DNA of 64,000 bases, from positions 806,001 to 870,000 of the forward strand of contig OZ253505.1 of assembly GCA_965262255.1 (NCBI GenBank), read 5' to 3'. The position numbers were made by a program, and so were the translations under genes. This document shows positions 55,859-64,000 of the stretch, piece by piece (position 1 is the stretch's first letter; every line of letters starts with the position of its first letter). This DNA is from JANQQC01 sp965262255. GTDB taxonomy: Bacteria; Pseudomonadota; Alphaproteobacteria; Caulobacterales; Hyphomonadaceae. The notes beneath the pieces are model-generated. The model did no database searches, was not told where the DNA came from, and was given only the letters and a program-made list of their open reading frames with translations.

Positions 55859-57201
55859 TCTAAGATTCTCTCTACTCTCGATACAAATGCCTTAATATCC
55901 GCCGATGTTGTGCATTCAGTGACCGCCGAAATAATCACATTTTTGAACTCCGCCCTAGGTATCAAACGACTAGCAGGAACACCTCCAAGTATTCCGATCT
56001 CCATGAGCTGTCCAATTAGTTTCTCGGCATTCTCGGGAGTGCGAAAGGCAAATTCGTTAAAAAACCGCGGAGTAAGTACCTCAACGCCGTCTAGACGCGA
56101 AAGTGCATCCGCCAACTCGCAAGCTTTCTCATGATTTATTCGCGCCAAATGCGTTAATCCCTTTTCTCCGAGTAACGTCATGTGCGCTGAGAACGCTAAA
56201 GCGCAGAGTCCAGCATTGGTGCAAATGTTTGATGTTGCCTTACCCCGACGAATATGTTGTTCTCTAGTAGAAAGCGTCAATACGAATCCGCGATTTCCGT
56301 CTAGATCCGTCGTCTCTCCACATAAGCGTCCTGGCATTTGTCTTAGAAACTTATTTTTGGCGGCAAACAATCCGACATACGGCCCGCCAAAATTCAATGA
56401 ATTTCCAATAGACTGTCCCTCCGCAAAAGCTATATCCGCGCCCATTTCACCCGGCGGCATGACCATCCCCATACTTACTGTTTCAGTAAATCCAGACACC
56501 AGCAATGCGCCAACTTTATGGACAGAACTAGACAGTTCACTTAGGTCAGTGACCGTTCCAAAAAAGTTCGGACTTTGCGCAACAACACATGCTGTTTTTT
56601 CATCTGCGCAACCAACAAGTTTATCCTCGCTTTCGACGCAAACCTCAAGTTCGATTACCTCAATTCCTTGCGCTTCGCAGAGCAATCGAGTTGCCGCCAT
56701 ATAATGAGGATGCAGTCCACCCGATAAAATTACTTTGTTACGTTTTGTTACTCGGACCGCCATCAAAGCCGCTTCGGCGCAAGCCGTCGATCCATCGTAC
56801 ATTGATGAATTCGCGACATCCATTGCCATTAACGCCGCAACTTGTGATTGAAACTCAAATAGCGTTTGCAAAGTTCCTTGCGCGATTTCTGGTTGGTAGG
56901 GAGTGTAAGTCGTAAGAAACTCTGATCGCTGAATTATTTGATCAACACTCGCAGGTATGTGATGCCTGTATGCCCCGCACCCAACAAAGAAAGGCCTTTC
57001 GCCCGCTGATTGGTTTTTTCGAGCTAATCTTGAGAGATGACGCTCGACCTCGATTTCTCCGAGATGATCGGCAATGTGAGTAATTTTCCTTTCCAAGTTT
57101 GCCTCAACAGGAACATCACGAAAAAATTCGTCAACGGAATCCACTCCGATGAAATCCAACATTTCGCGTCTATCTTTGTCAGTTAGAGGTAGATAACGCA
57201 T
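55855..57201 (-). CDS. gcvPA: Glycine dehydrogenase (P protein) subunit 1
   Basis: The N-terminal-half subunit (448 residues) of the split P protein, lacking the PLP Lys as expected. It has typical segments FVGCGAYRHHIPASVDQI, YTPYQPEIAQGTLQTLFEFQ, NFFGTVTDL and GETTDLDGNRGFVLTL. It forms a heterotetramer with GcvPB. It starts 46 bp after gcvH. The split form rather than the single gcvP of enterobacteria is informative about the lineage. Confidence 0.97.
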   Translation of the reverse strand: MRYLPLTDKDRREMLDFIGVDSVDEFFRDVPVEANLERKITHIADHLGEIEVERHLSRLARKNQSAGERPFFVGCGAYRHHIPASVDQIIQRSEFLTTYTPYQPEIAQGTLQTLFEFQSQVAALMAMDVANSSMYDGSTACAEAALMAVRVTKRNKVILSGGLHPHYMAATRLLCEAQGIEVIELEVCVESEDKLVGCADEKTACVVAQSPNFFGTVTDLSELSSSVHKVGALLVSGFTETVSMGMVMPPGEMGADIAFAEGQSIGNSLNFGGPYVGLFAAKNKFLRQMPGRLCGETTDLDGNRGFVLTLSTREQHIRRGKATSNICTNAGLCALAFSAHMTLLGEKGLTHLARINHEKACELADALSRLDGVEVLTPRFFNEFAFRTPENAEKLIGQLMEIGILGGVPASRLIPRAEFKNVIISAVTECTTSADIKAFVSRVERILE

Positions 57202-57247
57202 TAGCTTGTGCCTGTTCTTTCAATTGCTGCTGTTTCTAGGTGACTTG

Positions 57248-57640
57248 CTACAACGCTTGGCAAAATTTTGAGTAGCTCTCTGAATTCATCATTCCCTCCA
57301 ACTCGTTTACGTTCGATAATTTCAATTTGTACAGCCACCCGGACTCCTCAGGCGATTCATTAACGATCTCTGGATTACTTTCTAAATCATTGTTCACCTC
57401 GAGAATTTCACCCGAAACTGGCGCAAAGACATCGGAGGCTGCTTTGACACTCTCGACTACGGCAATCTCACTTCCATTAGTTACCGTTGTTCCAACGGCA
57501 GGCAGTTCCACATACACGACCTCACCCAACTGTTTTGCTGCGTATGTCGAAACTCCGACCAAGCCCGTTTCGTCGTCATTCACCACGATCCACTCGTGAT
57601 CTTCGGTAAAGTAACGATTAGCATTACTTGTTTCAGTCAT
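57248..57640 (-). CDS. gcvH: Glycine cleavage system H protein
   Basis: A 130-residue lipoyl carrier that shuttles the aminomethyl intermediate between P, T and L proteins. The lipoylation site is Lys66 in VVESVKAASDV. The segments FTEDHEWI at the N-terminus and GWLYKLKL near the C-terminus are family-typical. AGGAGA precedes the ATG, 10 bp after gcvT. Confidence 0.97.
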   Translation of the reverse strand: MTETSNANRYFTEDHEWIVVNDDETGLVGVSTYAAKQLGEVVYVELPAVGTTVTNGSEIAVVESVKAASDVFAPVSGEILEVNNDLESNPEIVNESPEESGWLYKLKLSNVNELEGMMNSESYSKFCQAL

Positions 57641-57650
57641 TTAAAGTCTC

Positions 57651-58817
57651 CTAAAGTTTTCTTCGGTTCCGAGGCGGAACAAAGGGAAGCTGACATACTT
57701 TTGCCGGACGAAGTTTTCCTCGAATCATCAATTCGATTTCGGTCTCAACCTTCGAATATTCATATTGGACGTATCCCATCGCAATTGGTCGATCAATCGA
57801 TGGGCCAAATCCTCCTGACGTTATTTCGCCAATGTGTTTCCCCTCCTTATAGATTGAAGTGCCTGCTCTAGCAGGAGCGCGCTCTTTTGGCTGGATTCCA
57901 ACTCTTAAAACACGTGGACTGTTTTCAATTTGCTGTAAAATTCTTTCGCTACCGCGGAAATCTCTAGCCGCACGTCGGCGCTTTGATATCAGCCAAGTTA
58001 GGTTTGCTTCAACCGGTGTTCTATTCGAATCCAAATCTTGTCCGTATAGACATAAGCCTGCTTCTAATCTAAGTGAATCGCGAGCCCCCAATCCTACCGG
58101 CTTTACTTCAGGATGCGAAAGAAGTTTTTCGACAAGTTCAATTCCCGGTTCTGGATTAATCAAAGTTTCAAATCCATCCTCTCCGGTGTAACCACATCGC
58201 GAAACAGTGCATTCAAACCGTTCTTGCCATCGCATACTTTTGCTACGCATAAAGCCCAATGCTTCAGTCCCCGGCAACTCATTGCTGAGAACGTCTACCG
58301 CCGTTGGCCCTTGAAGCGCAAACAATATTTGATCGTCTTTTCGTTCAAGTTGTAGATTATCTCCTAGCGTCGACTCTATAAGTCTCCAATCATTCTCCTT
58401 ACATGCGCCATTGACGACCAAGTCCAAGCAACCCTGCCTAATCTCCTCCATAGGTCTAGTAATTATAAGATCGTCTAAAATCCCACCGTCTTCCGCAAGA
58501 AGTACTGTCAAACGAGACTGTCCGGGTTTTAAACCGCGAATATCACTTGGAACTAAAGTTTCAATCTGGTCAGCAATTTTGTCGTGCGCTCCCTCACTTC
58601 CTATCCCTTCATTTAGGGTTAAAGTCGAAGGCCCCATGTGAGAGACATCAAAAAGGCCGGCGTGAGAACGAGTCCACAAGTGTTCAGCTTTGATTCCCTC
58701 AAATTGGATAGCAGATTCATAGCCAGCAAAACTGACCATCTGCCCGCCGCGAGATTTCATCACACCGAATAACGGTGAACGTTTCAGTTCTTCTGATGGT
58801 TTTTCTTGCTCAACCAT
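57651..58817 (-). CDS. gcvT: Aminomethyltransferase (T protein)
   Basis: A 388-residue tetrahydrofolate-dependent aminomethyltransferase of the glycine cleavage system. Characteristic segments: GGQMVSFAGYE, SHAGLFDVSHMG near residue 50, CGYTGEDGFE around 205 with the folate-binding Glu, and LGARDSLRLEAGLCLYG. It is the first gene of the operon, about 50 bp downstream of the tandem glycine riboswitch. A small hairpin (58842-58858) lies between the riboswitch and the start codon. Confidence 0.97.
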   Translation of the reverse strand: MVEQEKPSEELKRSPLFGVMKSRGGQMVSFAGYESAIQFEGIKAEHLWTRSHAGLFDVSHMGPSTLTLNEGIGSEGAHDKIADQIETLVPSDIRGLKPGQSRLTVLLAEDGGILDDLIITRPMEEIRQGCLDLVVNGACKENDWRLIESTLGDNLQLERKDDQILFALQGPTAVDVLSNELPGTEALGFMRSKSMRWQERFECTVSRCGYTGEDGFETLINPEPGIELVEKLLSHPEVKPVGLGARDSLRLEAGLCLYGQDLDSNRTPVEANLTWLISKRRRAARDFRGSERILQQIENSPRVLRVGIQPKERAPARAGTSIYKEGKHIGEITSGGFGPSIDRPIAMGYVQYEYSKVETEIELMIRGKLRPAKVCQLPFVPPRNRRKL

Positions 58818-58841
58818 GACACCAAATACAAAGGGAGAACA

Positions 58842-58858
58842 TCTCGCAAAATGCGAGA
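58842..58858 (-). promoter_or_regulatory. Hairpin in gcvT leader (possible expression platform)
   Basis: TCTCGC and GCGAGA arms with a 5-base loop, just after the second aptamer and 24 bases before the gcvT ATG. It may be the alternative structure through which glycine binding controls translation, but no full switching pair was worked out. Confidence 0.4.
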
Positions 58859-58867
58859 AAGTTCCAA

Positions 58868-59085
58868 TTCCCCAGCTGTCTTGGTGCCTGAGAGATTCCG
58901 TGTCAATATCTTCGCTTTGCGAAGTTTAACACTTGCTCCTTCGGCGAAGCTCTAGCTACATTGAGAGCTTCTTTCCAGCGTGTTGATCCAAACTCTGCGG
59001 TCCCACTTGCCTGAGCGTTTCCGGGGTTGTTGCGCCTTCGGCGGTAACGAAAAAACGTTACTCTCTCCCGCAGCCGGATTACCAC
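58868..59085 (-). ncRNA. Tandem glycine riboswitch
   Basis: Two consecutive glycine aptamers upstream of gcvT. Aptamer 1 shows GGGAGAG, GCCGAAGG-GCAA and CTCAGGCAA. Aptamer 2 shows GCCGAAGGAGCAAG and CTCTCAGGCACCAAGACAG. These are the conserved elements of the family, in the right order and in the direction of the operon. Glycine binding would switch on the cleavage system genes. The predicted promoter at 59094-59122 puts the transcript start right at the 5' end of aptamer 1. Confidence 0.95.
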
Positions 59086-59093
59086 CAACGATC

Positions 59094-59122
59094 ATGCTAC
59101 GGTATCACATTCACTTGTGCAA
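59094..59122 (-). promoter_or_regulatory. Predicted sigma-70 promoter of gcv operon
   Basis: On the minus strand, TTGCAC (-35) and TAGCAT (-10) are spaced by 17 bases, and transcription would begin near 59087, directly at the riboswitch. Matches to consensus are 4 of 6 in each box. Confidence 0.5.
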
Positions 59123-59159
59123 TAAAAATTTTTGAATGTTTGGGGAATTTATTATTCCG

Positions 59160-60929
59160 CTACATTCGCTCAGGCACTTCAATTCCTAATAAACCCAGCC
59201 CACAAACAAGTTGTTTTAGTACTGCCTCACTTACCGATAGAAGAGAGACTCTTCTGACTTCGTCCTCTTCAGTTGCGATAGGATGAGTCCCATAAAGCGC
59301 ACTAAAGTAGTGAGCAAGATTGTAGAGATGTTCACATAAAATGTGCGGGCTACGTTTTTCACGAGCATTGAGGCAAGCACGTGAGAACCTATCCAAGATC
59401 AACGCTAAACTTCGTTCTTCTTTGCTTTCAATCTTAACTTTTCCTGTTCTGTACCCCATCCTCTTGGCACGGCGTAACAGTGACTTTATACGCACTGCCG
59501 CATATAAGAGATATGGCCCAGTTTTTCCTTCGAAACTAGTGAATCTCTCCATATCGAAAATGTAGTTGGAGGTGCGGACGTTATGAAGGTCTGCGAAGCG
59601 CAACGCAGCGACGGCAATGTATCTGGCGATGTTATCTCGTTCACTTTCTGTTACGTCGGCGGCAATCGAATTTCTTTTCATGCGTTTGTTGGCTTCATTT
59701 AAAGCCATCGATTCTAAATCCGCTAATTTCAGAACGCCTCCTTCTCGAGTTTTGAAAGGTTTACCGTCCTTCCCATTCACCGTGCCAAACCCAATATGCT
59801 CCATACAGTTTTCTGACAACAGTCCAACCAGTTCTGTTGCTCTAAAAACTTGCTCAAAATGTAATGCTTGGCGTTGATCAACTACATAAATAATTCGATC
59901 AAGTTTGAAATCCTCATCTGAAAGTCGGTCATATATCGTTGCCAGATCGGTTGTTTGATAACCCGTACCCCCTCTCGAATTAACAAGAATCAAAGGTGGA
60001 ATCTCTTTAGAATCGCTTTCTTTCTGAAGACGAACGATTACGGCTCCATCATCTTTCTCCGTCAGACCTTTTTTCTCGAACAATTCTGTAACAACGGGAA
60101 TTAGCGGATTGACATTACTTTCGCCCTTCCAACGGTCGAAATTAACGTTAAGAAACGCGTAGTCTTTCTTTAACCTGTCCACCGACACTTCTATGAAATG
60201 TCTTAGTAAGTCTTGGTATCCACGTCGACCCGTTTGTAAGATAGCGACAGCCTGCTGGCTGCGTTCCATACGTTTTATATCCGCCTGCGCTTTCTTAGAG
60301 GCCTGAGGGTAAAGCCGCCCTAGATCTTCAATTGTAACTGGTGATTCCGATGATTGCGACGCACGATAATTCTCGTCAAAAAAAGGTAAGTCTGGTCTTT
60401 CTTCCTCAAGCTCTGTAATCAAGTGTCCGATCTGTAGACCCCAATCACCTAAATGAGTGTCTGACACCACTTCGTCCCCTAAAAATCGGAACAAACGTTG
60501 CAATGTATCGCCAATTACGGCGGAACGCAGATGGCCAACGTGCATCGGTTTTGCAACATTCGGACCGCCGAAATCAAGAAATATCTTTTCGGGGTTTTCC
60601 GCTGGCGATGCACCACACATTGAAGACGTTCTGACTTCCTCTATGCGCTCAGATAGAACTTTCGAAGCGACGCGAAAGTTCAAGAAGCCAGGCCCAGCAA
60701 CAGAGACACTCTCGAAAACGGACTGCTCTCCTAAAATGTCTACTATAGAACTTGCAATCTCTCTTGGATTCGTTTTTGCAACTTTTGCCGCTCCCATGGC
60801 CCCATTGCATTGAAAGTCAGCGAGCTCTGGTCGATCGGAAATGCGAACGGCTCCCCATTTTGGGTCAAACCCTAGTTTAGTGAAAGCCTCCCTGCATAAA
60901 ACCGAGAGCTCAATTGCAAGATCCGGCAT
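59160..60929 (-). CDS. argS: Arginyl-tRNA synthetase
   Basis: A 589-residue class I synthetase that charges tRNA-Arg. The HIGH-type motif is HVGH at 130-133 in the context FGGPNVAKPMHVGHLRSAVIGD. The Arg-specific N-terminal domain precedes it, and the anticodon-binding DALR-type domain ends the protein (SEAVLKQLVCGLGLLGIEVPERM). As usual for many ArgRS, there is no canonical KMSKS; the corresponding place reads KPFKTREGG. The gene lies 11 bp downstream of a lipoprotein gene and may be co-transcribed with it. Confidence 0.97.
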   Translation of the reverse strand: MPDLAIELSVLCREAFTKLGFDPKWGAVRISDRPELADFQCNGAMGAAKVAKTNPREIASSIVDILGEQSVFESVSVAGPGFLNFRVASKVLSERIEEVRTSSMCGASPAENPEKIFLDFGGPNVAKPMHVGHLRSAVIGDTLQRLFRFLGDEVVSDTHLGDWGLQIGHLITELEEERPDLPFFDENYRASQSSESPVTIEDLGRLYPQASKKAQADIKRMERSQQAVAILQTGRRGYQDLLRHFIEVSVDRLKKDYAFLNVNFDRWKGESNVNPLIPVVTELFEKKGLTEKDDGAVIVRLQKESDSKEIPPLILVNSRGGTGYQTTDLATIYDRLSDEDFKLDRIIYVVDQRQALHFEQVFRATELVGLLSENCMEHIGFGTVNGKDGKPFKTREGGVLKLADLESMALNEANKRMKRNSIAADVTESERDNIARYIAVAALRFADLHNVRTSNYIFDMERFTSFEGKTGPYLLYAAVRIKSLLRRAKRMGYRTGKVKIESKEERSLALILDRFSRACLNAREKRSPHILCEHLYNLAHYFSALYGTHPIATEEDEVRRVSLLSVSEAVLKQLVCGLGLLGIEVPERM

Positions 60930-60940
60930 AGCGAACCTGC

Positions 60941-61498
60941 CTAATTGCCGACATTTAGCCGAAAACGTCGACCTGCTCGATTAAATTCAAGTTGATTATC
61001 GGTTAAAACGAATCCGACGATGACTTCGAAATTTGCCCCCGAAATAGTCTCGTCTGCTCGCGGTATTACTAGCGGAGCAATGAGTTGTGTGTTTTCGACT
61101 ATATCTCCGTCAACGAAATAAATGTCAAGATCAAACTCTTCTTTATTCAAAACCTTAGAGTTTCTGCGCGTAACAGCCACAAAGTACTTATACGCGTATT
61201 TCTCATCGTCTGCCGCTGGACCACGCCCAAAAGCAAAGTCAATCTCCACCTCTACGCGCATGGGATCCGCATCGGCATAGCGACAAAACAGACGAACTTC
61301 TCGGACATCTCCTGTGTACCGAACATTATCAAATGTTTCTATGTCGTCTTTGAATACGACAATCCTCGACACATCGTAGAGCGCTCCAGCAACCGGACAC
61401 GGCCCCGGGTTTTTGCGCGTATCAAAAGCATCGCGCAGAAAACCAAAACACCCCGTCAACAGAAGTGAAGAAGTAAGAATAATAACGATAAAGCGCAT
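60941..61498 (-). CDS. Predicted outer-membrane-type lipoprotein, unknown
   Basis: A 185-residue lipoprotein with the signal MRFIVIILTSSLLLTGC and lipobox LLTGC. The mature part has FDTRKNPGPCPVAGALYDVSRIVVF, then a beta-rich domain, and ends RAGRRFRLNVGN. The second Cys of PGPCP is conserved in look-alikes among gammaproteobacteria and alphaproteobacteria, but no function is known. The ATG at 61498 was chosen rather than 61642 because it starts the signal peptide directly. It precedes argS with 11 bp between. Confidence 0.8.
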   Translation of the reverse strand: MRFIVIILTSSLLLTGCFGFLRDAFDTRKNPGPCPVAGALYDVSRIVVFKDDIETFDNVRYTGDVREVRLFCRYADADPMRVEVEIDFAFGRGPAADDEKYAYKYFVAVTRRNSKVLNKEEFDLDIYFVDGDIVENTQLIAPLVIPRADETISGANFEVIVGFVLTDNQLEFNRAGRRFRLNVGN

Positions 61499-61611
61499 GC
61501 GATACCTTTTAACGCAGTCTATGAAATTGAAAGGTCTCCTTATACAAGTAATACAATTATAATATGTTATTCCAGATTGTTGTAACAGTCGCACTCTTCT
61601 GAGTTCTTCCA

Positions 61612-62562
61612 TTGACCAAATCTTTAACCATTCTACTTGCAAGTCCTCGTGGATTTTGTGCCGGAGTAGACCGGGCCATACAAATTGTTGAAAGAGCGCT
61701 GGCGAAGTGGCAACCTCCAGTGTTTGTTCGCCACGAGATAGTGCATAATAAACATGTCGTTCAGCACCTCAAAGAAAAAGGGGCTGTTTTTGTCGAAGAA
61801 TTGGATGAATGTCCAGATGATCGTCCGGTAATCTTTTCCGCTCACGGAGTACCGAAATCTGTATTTGCTGAGGCTAACCGTCGAAACATGATATTTGTCG
61901 ATGCTACCTGCCCTCTCGTGGTGAAAGTTCACGTCGAGGCTATTCGACTCTTTCGATCGGGGAAAGAAGTTTTGCTCATCGGACATGCTAATCATCCAGA
62001 AGTTGTAGGAACTTTGGGACAGCTTCCTAACGGTGCAATAAACCTCATAGAGACAATAAGCGACGCTGAATCTTATCAGCCTTCAGACCCTTCAAAATTG
62101 GCGATCGTTACCCAAACTACGCTTTCGGTAGACGACACCTCTCAGATCATCAATATTTTGAAAAATCGATTCCGCGCAATTACTCTTCCTCATAAGGAAG
62201 ATATTTGTTACGCAACCACGAATCGCCAAGCTGCGGTTAAAGCCATTGCTGGACGGACGGATCTGTTTCTAGTGATTGGCACTGAAACTTCATCCAACTC
62301 TCAACGTCTCGCTGAAGTTGCAAGAAAAGCTGGAGCCAGTCGAGCTAAATTGATCGACGATGTTTCTCACATAGATTGGAATATGTTCAATCAGGTCAAA
62401 ACGTTAGGGTTAACTGCCGGGGCTAGCGCACCCGAATCTCTGCTTCAGGAAGTCATAAAAGAGTGTCAAAACAGGTTTTCGGTGCGGCTTGAAGAAATCG
62501 ATAATGCAAAGGAAGATATGACTTTTAAATTGCCCCATTTTCTAAATTCGGTAGTATCATAA
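61612..62562 (+). CDS. ispH: 4-hydroxy-3-methylbut-2-enyl diphosphate reductase
   Basis: A 316-residue iron-sulfur enzyme performing the last step of the MEP isoprenoid pathway, making IPP and DMAPP. The three Cys that bind the cluster are C16 (RGFCAGV), C100 (DATCPLV) and C199 (DICYATTNRQ). The proton-relay residues in HEIVHN and SAHGVP are present. The start is TTG 61612 with MTKSLTILLASPRGFC directly following. It is divergent from the lipoprotein-argS pair. Confidence 0.97.
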   Translation: MTKSLTILLASPRGFCAGVDRAIQIVERALAKWQPPVFVRHEIVHNKHVVQHLKEKGAVFVEELDECPDDRPVIFSAHGVPKSVFAEANRRNMIFVDATCPLVVKVHVEAIRLFRSGKEVLLIGHANHPEVVGTLGQLPNGAINLIETISDAESYQPSDPSKLAIVTQTTLSVDDTSQIINILKNRFRAITLPHKEDICYATTNRQAAVKAIAGRTDLFLVIGTETSSNSQRLAEVARKAGASRAKLIDDVSHIDWNMFNQVKTLGLTAGASAPESLLQEVIKECQNRFSVRLEEIDNAKEDMTFKLPHFLNSVVS

Positions 62563-62643
62563 TTTTTTTGCTTTGATACTTCTGCAAAAGTAACTTATTG
62601 CTCTTTTTTGATCTGAATCCTCACGCTAAAGAAAGGAAATTTC

Positions 62644-64000
62644 ATGAAGAAGTTAATTGTAGTCTTAGCTCTTTCTTTTGCGACGGTCAGTTGTTCTATT
62701 CAGGACATCACTTTTGGCCTGATAAAAAAAGATACTTCAGCGGCAAAAAAGAAACCCGGAAAGCAAACTAACGCATACAACCCCGATCGAAACGCCTATT
62801 TTGGCGACATGCATATACATACGCGCAATAGTTTTGATGCTTATATTTTTAATGTTCGAAAAACCGCTGATGACGCTTATCGGTTTGCCAAGGGAGAGAC
62901 CGTGCAACATCCATCCGGATTCGATATGACAATTCACGGTGGGCCTTTAGACTTTTACACAGTTACAGATCACGGTGAATATCTCGGGATTCTGCCGTTA
63001 ATGGATACTCCTGGACATGCTCTAAGCGAAATTCCTCGGGCAAAAGAGATGTTTTCGACAGACCAAGAAGCGATCCTGAATGCTTTTCAAGGCGTAGGGT
63101 CATCAGTTCGTTCCGGTGTTCCAATTGATGACATGTATGACCGCCCAATAATTTCAGACATTTGGGTGAAAACTGTCGAGGCTGCAAACAGGCATAATGA
63201 ACCCGGAAAGTTCACAACGTTCGCGGCGTATGAATACACATCCGTTACAATTCGAGAAGACGAAGGAACTTTTGGTGGAGGCAATCTCCATCGAAATGTT
63301 TTCTTTCGCGACAAAGCACCTGTCAGAGTGTTTTCGACTTTAGATTCGACAAATCCAGAAGATTTATGGACTTGGATGGATGGATTAAGGGAAGGAGGAA
63401 TTGAATCGATTTCCATTCCTCACAATTCTAACGTTTCGGATGGACTGATGTTCCGGCTTCAAACCTATGAGGGAAATCCTTTGACCGAGGCCTATGCAGA
63501 GAAGCGAATGCGGAACGAGCCATTGGTCGAAGTGACGCAAGTAAAAGGAACTTCAGAAACTCATCCAGACTTATCTCCAAATGACGAATGGGCTGACTTT
63601 GAAATCTATACAAGGCTTTTAGCGGTATACGACATCAGCAAAACGAGCGGTGGTTACGTTCGAGAAGCATACTCTAATGGTCTAATGTTACACGAGACGA
63701 AAGGATTCAATCCCTTCAAGTTTGGATTAACGGGAGCTTCCGACAGCCACGTGGTTGGCGGAGCTTATGCAGAGGATGATTATTGGTCAAAAGTGGGAAT
63801 AGTTGATGGAACCCCTGCTTTGCGTGGATCCATTCCATTTCCTGAGGGGACCAGACGATGGGAAGATCAAGAGGACGAGGAAGATAATCAAGTTGTGAAA
63901 AATGCAACGGAATGGTTTTCTCGCTGGGGAGCTTCCGGACTAACTGGAGTTTGGGCAGAAGAAAACACCCGCGACTCTATTTTTGATGCGTTCCGCCGTA
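62644..64000 (+). CDS. DUF3604 lipoprotein, cut by window end
   Basis: At least 452 codons continue off the end of the window. It starts at ATG 62644 behind AAAGGAAA, with a lipoprotein signal ending in FATVSC. The mature protein has YFGDMHIHTRNSFDA, TVTDHGEYLG, FAAYEYTS, NLHRNVFF, PHNSN and GLTGASDSHVVGG, a set of His- and Asp-containing segments typical of DUF3604 proteins. These are metal-dependent phosphatase/phosphodiesterase-like (PHP-related) envelope proteins of marine gammaproteobacteria whose substrate is unknown. As the frame is incomplete, the C-terminus cannot be described. Confidence 0.9.
   Translation, partial: MKKLIVVLALSFATVSCSIQDITFGLIKKDTSAAKKKPGKQTNAYNPDRNAYFGDMHIHTRNSFDAYIFNVRKTADDAYRFAKGETVQHPSGFDMTIHGGPLDFYTVTDHGEYLGILPLMDTPGHALSEIPRAKEMFSTDQEAILNAFQGVGSSVRSGVPIDDMYDRPIISDIWVKTVEAANRHNEPGKFTTFAAYEYTSVTIREDEGTFGGGNLHRNVFFRDKAPVRVFSTLDSTNPEDLWTWMDGLREGGIESISIPHNSNVSDGLMFRLQTYEGNPLTEAYAEKRMRNEPLVEVTQVKGTSETHPDLSPNDEWADFEIYTRLLAVYDISKTSGGYVREAYSNGLMLHETKGFNPFKFGLTGASDSHVVGGAYAEDDYWSKVGIVDGTPALRGSIPFPEGTRRWEDQEDEEDNQVVKNATEWFSRWGASGLTGVWAEENTRDSIFDAFRR

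Overview
The window reads as a chromosomal stretch of a gammaproteobacterium with an A+T-leaning composition. A marine or host-associated lifestyle is plausible from the DUF3604 protein, the type-1 thiolase-like protein, the tandem glycine riboswitch with a split P-protein gcvT-H-PA-PB operon, and argS and ispH. The taxonomic call is inference from gene content only. No rRNA, tRNA or CRISPR array was seen. Stop-codon use fits the standard code.

Layout. (a) 0-10.7 kb: a broken DNA methyltransferase-HNH gene, a fatty-acid desaturase, and a tandem expansion of secreted S41 peptidase lipoproteins (three full copies and one truncated copy). (b) 10.7-39 kb: an accessory island dense in DNA-modification, nuclease, toxin-antitoxin and transfer genes, many decayed. 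It holds three more methyltransferase-HNH fusions, three paralogous HNH_2 nuclease-type proteins (one intact, one with a substituted active-site His, one truncated), a shattered MmeI-like methyltransferase interrupted by an IS481-like element, a VapBC remnant, a broken RES toxin with its antitoxin, a MOBF/TrwC-type relaxase with a decayed helicase part, an array of five unrecognised paralogs, and a pair of tiny membrane proteins with acidic tails. (c) 39-42 kb: metabolic genes (epoxide hydrolase, thiolase-like protein). (d) 42.4-54.3 kb: a cluster of RES-type toxin-antitoxin modules, two polysaccharide-sugar genes, a GHKL ATPase and a DUF1828-like pair. (e) 54.3-64 kb: core genes gcvPB, gcvPA, gcvH, gcvT (under a tandem glycine riboswitch), argS, a lipoprotein, ispH and a DUF3604 protein cut by the window end.

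Main observation. All four methyltransferase-HNH genes begin in the same way: a Shine-Dalgarno sequence, an ATG, about 9-11 codons, then a run of 9 G (three genes) or 10 C (one gene), followed by the conserved methyltransferase reading frame. In every case the tract length puts the upstream ATG out of frame, so all four look OFF as sequenced. A one-base change (or loss of one base in the third gene) would restore the frame. This is the classic layout of phase-variable methyltransferases, but here it sits on proteins that also carry an HNH nuclease domain and it is repeated at four loci. An S41 peptidase gene carries a G9 run just after its lipobox, in frame as sequenced. Homopolymer lengths are error-prone in assemblies, so read-level checking is essential.

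Two families of small non-autonomous inverted-repeat elements (about 149 bp with 5-bp target duplications, and about 98 bp flanked by TA) are scattered through the window. Together with the IS remnants and many pseudogenes they show that the accessory part has been turning over by insertion and decay.
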